NCBI GenBank assembly: GCA_026770585.1
Contig: MU647422.1
Location: 72,395-92,729 of the forward strand
Length of the DNA stretch: 20,335 nt
From: Baffinella frigidus
Taxonomy: Eukaryota > Cryptophyceae > Cryptomonadales > Baffinellaceae
Direction: 5' to 3'
Below, piece after piece: positions 8,101-17,500 of the stretch (the first letter of the stretch is position 1; each line of letters begins with the position of its first letter). The notes beneath the pieces were generated by a model. That model did no database searches, was not told the origin of the DNA, and was given only the letters and a program-made list of their open reading frames with translations. A program made the translations under genes and the position numbers.

Positions 8101-11012
8101 TGTGCCGCCAGCAGGACCTTCCCGCTCCAAAGTTGACGGGGTTGTACTGACTGACCTTGAACCGTTGAAAGATTCGTCGAAGGGCTCATTGCCGCCCACC
8201 CTCTGTGCCGCCAGCAGGTCCTCTCTCAGAAAACTCTCAGAAAAGAAATCATTGACAGGCTTATGAGGAAACTAGGGGAAACATATTCCCAATGAAGGAA
8301 ATTATTTTCGTTTTCATTCCACCCCCATGTGCCGCCAGTAGGACCTTTCCGCTCCAAGGTTGACGGGGTTGTACTGACCTTGATCCGTTGAAAGATTCCT
8401 CGAAGCGCTCATTGCCGCTCATCCCCTATGCCGCCAACAGGTCCTTTCCGCTCCAGCTCTGCATCCCACGGCACACCATCATAGCCCTCACCATCATAGC
8501 CCTCTGCACAAACCTCCAGCAAACGATCAGATGTCAGCTTTTCCTCGACCCAAACTTGACGGGGGTGTACCACGAACCCTGCCAACCCCCACAGCGGGCT
8601 TCGAAGGGATTTTCGGCGCGTTTCGGGCCGAGTTTCCGTAACCTTATCCGTAGGGACCCCCTTATGTCCCTCCGGGTTGCCTACCGTAGGGTCGTAGGTC
8701 TTGTCGCTTTGGGGGTTATTCAAAATCTCTTTGAAGTCCGCTGTGTGGGGGTTATTCAAAATCTCTTTAAAGTCCGCTGTGTGGCTGAGGATAGTCCGTC
8801 AACCCGAGTGAGAAAGAGCTATCGCTATGAAGCGTTAGGAGGCCGGAAGAGGATCCCTCCTCGGAGGAACAGCCCCGCCGGCAGGCTCGTGAACGCCCGC
8901 GTGACCGGTCACGCGGACGCCGAAGCCAGACGGTCGGTCGTGACTGCCTTGCGTGTAAGGTCAGACCAGTATCTGAGACTAGTCTCGCGGTCGCAGCTCT
9001 GCTCGCGGCTGGACCATGGAACCTCTACCTCTGAAGCGTGAGGAGGCCGAAAGAGGGTCCCTCCTCGGAGGGTCCCTCCACCCTTAGGGTTCAGGGTTTA
9101 GGGTTTAGGGTTTAGGGTTCCTCGGAGGGACCCTCCGCAGGCCTCCTCAGGCCTGAGGGGTACACGGCCTACGCCACTAACTCGATGTTTGGGCAGGCGT
9201 GTGTGTGCAACGAAGCGTCGCATGTCATCGCCAATGCGATGCCTCAGCCGGATGATCCACACAGGGACCTAGGGATTTCGTAGTGGGACGGATCGAAGGC
9301 TGGTAAACAACAATGTGTACCTCTTTTTATATAAAAAACTACAGGTGGAAAACCCGATTTGAGCCGCTTCGGGTTGCTGGTGGCAGGTGGGGGTCCGCGC
9401 AAAGTTGACAGATTTATGGGTGAGTTGACTTTGGAAACAGGCTAATTTGATACGCAGGGCATCATCGCGTGGTGGGGGTCAATCTCATCTCGGAACATAC
9501 CTGAATCTGTCCTGATAAAAAGGCGTAAGATAGTATCTTTTGATGCCTAAAATAGCATATGCACCCTTACCTTCCGTGTGGGGAGCCTAAGATAGCGGGG
9601 CAGATTCCGTCTTGTTCCGAAGTTAAATCGACGGCGTGTACACTTCAACGACGGCGTGAATATTCACCCTGGCTCGTCCTAGGCAGGTCCTAGGGCCCTA
9701 CCGTAGGGCGTATGAGCATACAGGTGGGGGTCAATCGACGGCGTTTACACTTTAAACTGCACCTCCTGGGGGGAACCCCGTTTTTAGAAAACCGGTTTTA
9801 AGCCGCGACGGGTTGTCGGTGGCCCGCAGGTCCGGTTGTAAGCAAACCCGAACCCCAAAACCCGAACCCCGAACTCAGAAACCAGAACCCAGAAACCAGA
9901 ACCCAGAACCCAGAACCCAGAAACCAGAACCCTCAACCCCGAACCCCAAACCCCAAACCCATAACCTGCAGGTGGCGGAATCCCTGCGAAAAATCACAAA
10001 CCTCGACTTCCCGGACAAGATGCCCGACCTCCTCGGCCAGGTCCGATAACAGACTATTCGAAAGTTGACGTTTTGGATTCGTGGTACAAATCCGTCAGCA
10101 TTGGAGTGGAAAAGGCCTCCTCGGCCAGGTCCGATACCACACAGTGGACTACGGACCTTTCATCAAAAGTCAACTTGCCCTGAGGGCAGTTAACTTTAAG
10201 GATTCTCTACTGCACATTTGGTCTCGTTGCCGCTAAGCTAAATCTAGGGGTCCCGAACCCCTCGAAGCCCACCGTGTGGATAGACTATTCAAAAGTTGAC
10301 GTTTTGAATTCGTGGTACAAATCCGTCAACATTGGAGTGGAAAACGCCTCCTCGGCCAGGATAGCAGACTATTTCTAGCTCTGCCTCGGTTTGTTTGGGC
10401 TCAACCATTTGGTCAGCGCGGGCTCTTTTCCGCTCCAAAGTTGACGGATTTGTTCCAAACGCCCAGCATGTCAACTTGAGAATAGTCGGCCAACCCGGCT
10501 GAGGCAGAGCTAGTATTCGCAAGTTGACTTTTTTGAGTCCGCGGTACAAACCCGTCAACTTCCGAGCGAACCCCCCTCGGCCAGGTCCCGTAACAGACTA
10601 TCCTAAAGTTGACACCCCGGGGGTGGTGGTACAAATCCGTCAACTTTGGAGCGAAAAACACCCCCCCAGCCCCCAAATGCCGAACCTGAAACAGATTGCG
10701 GAGAGGCTGGACGTGTCGCTCCCGCCCGAGCAGATCAAAGCCGCCCTGACCGCCCTCCGCGTCTTGACCAAGAACTACGAGTACGTCCTCTCTGTCTCTT
10801 TCGCTCTCTCGCTCTCTCTCTCTCTCTCGCTCTCGCTCTCTCTCTCGCTCTCTCTCTCTCTCGCTCTCTCTCTCGTACCCTCTTAACGTACGTCCCTTGA
10901 CAACTCCACTGCTACCCAGGATATTTTACCTTGAGTCAACAAAACTGATCCTTGGTAGTAAGTTACCATTTTGTTGAGATGGACTTGCTCTGGGGGCAGG
11001 CATTTGACGTAC

Positions 11013-11060
<48 letters not shown>

Positions 11061-11517
11061 GCTCTCTCTCTCGCTCTCTCCCTCTCTCTCTCGTACCCTC
11101 TTAACGGTCCTGTCAACAGGTCCCAATCTAGTGAAAAGGGGTCAACTCAGTGAAAAGGGGTCAACTTAGTGAAAAGGGATCAACTGACCAACTACGCACC
11201 GTACGAGCACGTCCCTTGACAGCTCCCTTTGCAGACTATTCTCAAGTTGCCACTCTGGACGTCCCTTGCCAATCCTCAAGTTGACATGATGGGGTTGTGG
11301 TACGAATCCGTCAACTTTGGACGAATCCGTCAACTTTGGCGCGGGGCAGCCCCCCTGGGGGCATGTTCCGCTCGGTTGAAACTTTGGAGCGGGAAAGAGC
11401 CTGAGCTCACCAGATTGTTGAGCCCAAGTAGATAGATATCGATCGCTCCTCTCGACTCGACACTCAACGTTGCTCTTCTCCTCATGAGGCGTCCTCACCA
11501 AGAACTACGAGTACGTC

Positions 11518-11573
<56 letters not shown>

Positions 11574-14500
11574 CTCTCTCTCTCTCTCGACCAACGATAC
11601 CCCCGCTCGGGGACCCGAGCGGACCAAAGCCGCCCCTACTGTCCTCCGGGTCCTCACTAACAACCAAGAGTACACCCGAAACCGTGAACCATGAACCCGG
11701 AGCCCTCAACCCTAAACCATGAACTCTAAACCATGAGCCCTAAATCCTAAACCCTTAACCGTGAATCGAAGGGGGGAAACAGATCTATGCATCCTAAACC
11801 AGGAGCCAGGAATCCAAACCCCTAAACCCTAAACCCTAAACCCTAAAACCTAAACCCTAAACCCTGACCCCTAAGGAGGCAACCACCCCCCACGGGTCCT
11901 AGCTCTGCCTCAGTCGGGTTGACTGATCGTGTCCACACCAAAAGTTGACGGAACCCGAAACGCTGACGCAGGTACAAGTCAGCGGAGCGGAACCATGAAT
12001 CCTAAACCCTAAACTAGGAGCCATGACTCCAAACCCCCAAACCCTACACCCTGAACCCTAACGCCCTGACTCAGGTACAAGTCAGCGGAGCGGAACCATG
12101 GATCCTAAACCCTAAACTAGGAGCCATGACTCCAAACCCCCAAACCCTAAACCCTAACGCCCTGACGCAGGTACAAGTCAGCGGAGCGGCGCAAGGCGCT
12201 CAATGAAATCCTCTCCGCAACCTTCACGCGGGTAAGCCCTAACCCCTAAAAGGTCTTTGCTTTTTTGCACCCTAAATCCTAAACCCGAAGCCCTATATCC
12301 TAAACTCGAAGCCCCGACGCCCTATCGCGTACGCCTTAAACCCGGCGCAAGGCGCTCAACGAAATCCTCTCCGCAACCTTCACGAGGGTGAACCCCTGAA
12401 ACCCTCACCCCTAAACGGGTGAAACCCTAAAACCCTAACCCCTGAAACCCCAACCCCTAAACCCCACACGGCGCTCAACGAAATACTCGCCGCAACTTTC
12501 ACGCGGGTAACCCCTTTTGTTGCGCCCTAATCCTTGTTTTGCACCCTGAATCTTTTTTTGCACCATAAATCCTAGACCCTGAACCCTAGACTCTGAACCC
12601 TGAACCCTAACCCCTAAACCCCAACCCAGAACCCTAAACCCTAAACCCTAAACCCTAAACCCTAAACCCTAAACCCTAAACCCTGAACCCTGAACCCTGA
12701 ACCAGGTGCAAGCTGTTATGGAGGCGACTCTGACGGCACCCCTGGGAGACGAGGTGCGATAGGGTTCAGGGTGTAGGGTGTGGGGTGTGGGGTTTAGGGT
12801 GCAGGATTCAGAGTTTGGGGGGGGGGGGGGTAGCGGGTAGCGGGTAGCGGGTAGCAAGTAGCGGGTAACAAGTAGCAAGTAGCTGGTAGCAAGTAGCGGT
12901 TAGAGGTTGACGGTTAGCGGTTAGGTGTGGGGTGTGGGGTTTAGGGTGCAGGATTCAGAGTTTGGGGGTAGAGGTTGGCGGTTGGCGGTTGGCAGTTGGC
13001 GGTGAGCGGTTAGGGTTTCAGAGTTTCAGGTTGCAGGTTTGGGTTTCGGGGTTAGGGTTTCAGGGTGCAGGTTTGGGGGTGGCTCACCGAAATCCTCGCC
13101 GCCGCGTTTGCGCGGGTCCAAGCTTCCACGCCACGCCAGGGCACTCGAAACATCCACTTTTGACATCTTTCAAGGGAAATGCCTCGAATTTTTAAGTCAA
13201 CCGCGCCAGATCTGGCGCGGATAAGGCGTCGGTTTCCCTCGATCATTCTGGCGTGGTGTGATTGAGGCCACTCTGACCGTGCCCCTGGGCGGCGAGGTCT
13301 AGCTGTGCCCCACTCGGGTTGACTGTCAGACTATTCCCAAGTTGCCATGCTGGGGTTGCGGTTCCAATTCGCCAACGTTGGAGCGGAAAAGAGCACAGTT
13401 GGACCCTAATTAATTTAATAGGGTTCGGGGTTTAGTGTTCATAATTTAGGGTTCAAGCAGGCCTAATTAAACCACTTTCGTATCGTTAAGTTGACCAACG
13501 CGCTTTGTGTGCAGTTGAATTTGGCCTGATAGGCTAACTGAATAGGCCCAATTAGGCTTATTAAAGAGGCCTAATTAGGCTAAATGAGTAGGCCTAATTA
13601 GGCTAATTAAATAGGCCTAGTTAGGCTAATGAAATTGTGACAGGACAAGTTGCCAAGGTGCTAAGGTGCTAAGTTGAAAAACGCGTTAAGTTGCTAAGGT
13701 TAAGTTGCTAAGGTGCTAAGTTGACAAAAACGCGTACCGTGAGCAGGTGGCAGCGGAGATGCAGAAGATCATGATCAAGGCCATGTGGTCTTCTTGCCAT
13801 TCCTCGCTCCCGCTCTACCTCCAGAACGGCGAGTCCCTACTCCTTAAACACTAAACACTCAACACGCATGCCACTCTTCGCTCCCTCTCTACCTCCAGAA
13901 CGGCGAGACTCTGAACACTAAACACTAATCTCTACACACTAAACACTAAACACTAAACACTTAACACTAAACCCTCATCTCTACACACTACACACTAAAC
14001 ACTAAATACAAAATACAAAACCATTCCTCGCTCCCGCTCTACCTCCAGAACGGCGAGTCCCTACTCCCTAAACACTAATCTCTACACACTAAAAACTAAA
14101 CAGTCATCTCTACACACTAAACACTACACACTCATCTCTACAGACGAAACACTACACACTCATCTCTACACACTAAACACTAAACACTAATCTCTACACA
14201 CGAAACACTACACACTAAACACTCAGCACTAAACCCTACCTCGCTCCCGCTCTACCTCCAGAACGGCGAGTCCCCAACCCCTAAACACTCAATCCCGCTC
14301 TAACTCGAGAACGGCAAGACCCTCATCCCTAAACACTAAACCCTGAACACTAAACACTAAACACTAAACCCTGAACACTACCTAAACCCTAAACACTAAA
14401 CACTAAACACTAAACCCTAAACCCTAAACCCTAAACCCTAAACCCTACCTAAATCCTAAACACTAAACACTTAACACTAAATACAAAACCCTAAACCATT

Positions 14501-17500
14501 CCTCGCTCCCGCTCTACCTCCAGAACGGCGAGACCCTAATCCCTAATCACTAAACACTAAACACTTAACCCTGAACACTCAACCCTAAACCCTAAACCCA
14601 AAACCAGGCGAGATCTTCATGTCGTGGATGTCCCTCATGTACCGTGTGATCCAGGTGAATCATCCTAAACCCTAAACCCTAAACCCTGAACCCTAAACCC
14701 TAAACCCCAAACCCCAAACCCCAAACCCCAAACCCCTAAACCCCCAAAACCCAGGCGCCCAATAAACCCCAAACCCTAAAAAAACCTACGCTACCCCAAA
14801 CCCCTAAAACGCTACCCTACCCTACCGCTACCCCAAACCCCTAAAACACTACCCTACCCTACAGGCGCCTGTGCCGCCCTCGGCCGTGGGCAAACCCGGC
14901 GAGGACAACAAGGCAAACCCCAACCCCAAAACCCCAAACTCATAACCCCCCAACCCCCAACTCCCAACCCCCAACCCCTCAACCCTCCACCCCAAACCAC
15001 TAAACCCTGAACCCTGAACCCTGAACCCTGAAACAGGAGATGGACAAGATGGTGTTCTGGAAATACTAAATACCAAACCCCAAACCCCAAACCCCAAACC
15101 CACAACCCCTAAACCCAAAACCCAAAACCCAAAACCCAAAACCCAAAACCCAAAACCCACAACCCCCAAACCCACAACCCTAAATCCTAAACCCCAAACC
15201 CCAAACCCCAAACCCCAAACCACTTGACCCTAAACGCTGAACCCTGAAACCTAAACCCCAAATCCTGAACCCTGAACCTGAACCTACAACCTGAACCCTG
15301 AACCCTGAACCCTGAACCCTGAACCCTGAACCCTGAACCAGGAGATGGACAAGATGGTGTTCTGGAAGTGCCGCTTGCACCTCAAACCCACAACCCCCAA
15401 CCCCTAAACCCCAAACCCCAAACCCCAAACCCCAAACCCCAAACCCCAAACCACTAAACCCTAAACCCAGACCTCTGAAACAGGAGATGGACAAGATATG
15501 TGTTCTGGAAGTGCAAACCCCTAAACCCCAAACCACTAACCCCTGAACCCTGGTTACTGGTTACTGACCCCCTCCACAGGAGATGGACAAGATGGTGTTC
15601 TGGAAGTGCAAGCGGCGCGCCGCCCAGATCCTGCACCGCCTCTTCCAAAAGTGTGTACTCCACACGGAGGGCTACCCACACACGTTATCGCTAAATCCAG
15701 GGGTCCCGAAACCCTCGAAGCTCACCGTGTGAGCTTCGAGCGGCGCGCCGCCCAGATCCTGCACCGCCTCTTTTACAAGTGCGTACTCCACTCCGAGCCA
15801 GAACATTTCACCTAAGTCAACTCCGCCTGAAAACTACAGCCTTAAGTCAAATGCCGGCTCCCAGAGCCGGTCCATCTAAACGAAATGGCCACTTACTGCC
15901 GAGGATCAGGTTTGTTGACTTAACTTAAAATATCCTGGCTGGCAGTGTACTCCTAGCTCTGCCCCAGTAAATTTGGGCTCGCCATTATTTCGCCCCCCCG
16001 GAAATTTCGGAGGTGGATTTTGACACCCCCCCCATGAAATTTACCTGTGAAATTTCGGGGGGGCGAAATGATGGCGAGCCCAAATCCAAGTGGGACAGAG
16101 CTAGTACTCCACACAGAGGGCTACGAAGGGATTTCCCTGCCGTGCGAGGTTTCGCTGTGTTGCATACCGTACCGCGGTTTCGAGAAGAGTGTCCCGCCGG
16201 CAGGCTCGTGAACGGCCCTTTTTACCCCGCGAAAAGGCGTCTTGTGGCCTCGAACCCACAGAAGAGTGTCCCTACTGTGGTGCATACCGTAGGAAGGCCC
16301 ATATATCTAGGGCGCTATGACGGTCCTAGGGGGGGGGGGTGCGCTTTCTTATGAGCGAGGTATCCCTGTAGTCAACCCTGGTTAGGATTAGTCAAACACG
16401 AGGCTGAAGCCACCGGCCACCTCTTCCGCACAGCCTCTTTCAGAAGTAACCCTCGAAACTCAAACCCTAAACCCCAAACACTAGATCCTAAACCCTAAAA
16501 TCCTTACCCCGACACCCTAGACCCCAACCCCTAAAACCTGACGCCCTGAAAAACCCTGGAAGCTTAACCCCGAACCCTACACCAAAAAAATCTGAAATCT
16601 GAACCCCAAACCTTAACCCCTAAACCAAACCCTAAACCCTAAATTAGGTACGGCAACAAGAAGATCGCGGAGAAGCAGTTTGGAGAGGAGCGTGCTGGCG
16701 AGGTGTCTCCCTGCACCCTGAACCATAATCCATAAACCCTACACCCTAAACTCTGAACCCGAAACCCTAAACCCGAAACCATCAACAATGCAAAACGAAC
16801 AACAAACCATAACAAACAATACACCATAAACACACAATAAACAATGAACAATAAACAATGTTTAAACAATAAACAATTAACCATAAACAATAAACAATAA
16901 ACAATAAACAATCAACTATAAACAATAAACCATAAACAATAACAACGAACCCCTCAAGTACCAGCCCGGAACGCAGGTGGCGATCTCAGTGGCCTTCCAA
17001 ACCCTGAACCATAATCTATAAACCATAAACCATAAACCATAAACCATACACCATAAACCTTAGGTCTCCAGAGACATTCCTCCAGAGACATTTCTCCAGA
17101 GACATTTCTCCTGACCATAAACCCTGAACCATAGTCCATAATCCATAAACCATAAACCATAAACCATAAACCATAAACCTTAGGTCTCCAGAGACATTTC
17201 TCCTGAACCGTAAGCCCGGAACGCAGGTGGCTCCCAAAACCCTGATCCATAATCTATAATCCATAAACCATACACCATAAACCTTAGGTCTCCAGAGACA
17301 TTTCTCCAGAGACATTTCTCCAGAGATATTTCTCCTGAACCGTAAGCCCGAAATGCAGGTGGCAACCTCAGTGGCGTTCCACGACCATAAACCCTGAACC
17401 ATAAACCATAAACCATAAACCATAAACCATAAACCATAAACCATAAACCTTAGGTCTCCAGAGATATTTCTCCTGAACCGTAAGCCCGAAACGCATTTCT

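Larger units (their letters stand above)
8083..9971 (+). other. Intron 3
   Basis: 1,889 bp, GTCCTC...CAG. It contains two exon 3 end echoes each joined to family F fragments (about 8094-8160, 8173-8224, 8326-8450), element D (8588-8748, with a duplicated right end to 8785), a GAAGCGT(T/G)AGGAGGCC repeat pair (8829 and 9036), a G-strand heptamer block (9085-9119), element B (9490-9620), and an AACCCCGAACC / CCAGAACC heptamer run (9845-9962). Confidence 0.85.
10041..10694 (+). other. Intron 4: serial family F insertions bracketed by exon 4 echoes
   Basis: 654 bp. Exon 4's end CCTCCTCGGCCAGG is present at 10028 (real), 10116, 10346 and (shortened) 10575. Each copy is followed by a GACTATTC/GACTATCC-AAGTTGAC family F unit. 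A D-like element (10137-10279) and a CTAGCTC element (10375-10513) are nested inside. The acceptor is GAAACAG|ATTGCG, the only exon start here that is not G. Confidence 0.85.
10781..12170 (+). other. Intron 5
   Basis: 1,390 bp. It holds three CT/TC microsatellites, an 18-mer tandem repeat (11129-11185), family F (about 11232-11400), two exon 5 echoes (11490-11520; 11602-11673), C-strand heptamers (11680-11875), and two truncated exon 6 starts (11973-11991, 12075-12093) inside approximately 100-bp tandem units. Confidence 0.85.
12754..13746 (+). other. Intron 7
   Basis: 993 bp. A G-strand heptamer run (12760-13080; reversed polarity) includes a GTAGCGGGTA repeat block at 12829-12900. It is followed by the fused exon 6/7 duplicate (13082-13296), a perfect 20-bp palindrome (13201-13220), family F (13315-13395), a TAATTAGGCCTA tandem array (13540-13630) and a TAAGTTGCTAAGGTGC array (13650-13735). 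Acceptor GAGCAG. Confidence 0.85.
15651..16647 (+). other. Intron 11
   Basis: 997 bp. Contents: a D-like fragment (about 15664-15730), the exon 11 3' copy (15739-15776), element A (15803-15943), a CTAGCTC element (15953-16104), a CTACGAAGGGATTT D-like piece near 16120, CCGGCAGGCTCGTGAACG (16197), TACCGTAGGAAGG, a degraded CACCGGCCACCTCTTCCGCA echo near 16411, and degenerate heptamers to the acceptor AAATTAG. Confidence 0.82.

Noticed and set aside
8388-9041. 217-codon plus-strand frame
   Set aside because: It runs through an exon 3 echo, element D and short repeats in intron 3; no homology or consistent composition.
10883-11126. Arg/Glu-rich minus-strand frames and Ser/Leu-rich plus-strand frames
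   Set aside because: They are readings of the CT/GA microsatellites in intron 5.
14886-14891. GT donor (GCC|GTGGGC) for intron 10 instead of the GC donor
   Set aside because: It would keep frame but delete nine residues from a loop whose length with them better matches the plant and animal family members. Kept as an alternative in the exon 10 entry.
14849-15536. Gly/Leu/Trp-rich minus-strand frames (GLGFGVWG)
   Set aside because: Translations of the CCCCAAA / CCCTAAA heptamers antisense to importin introns 9 and 10.
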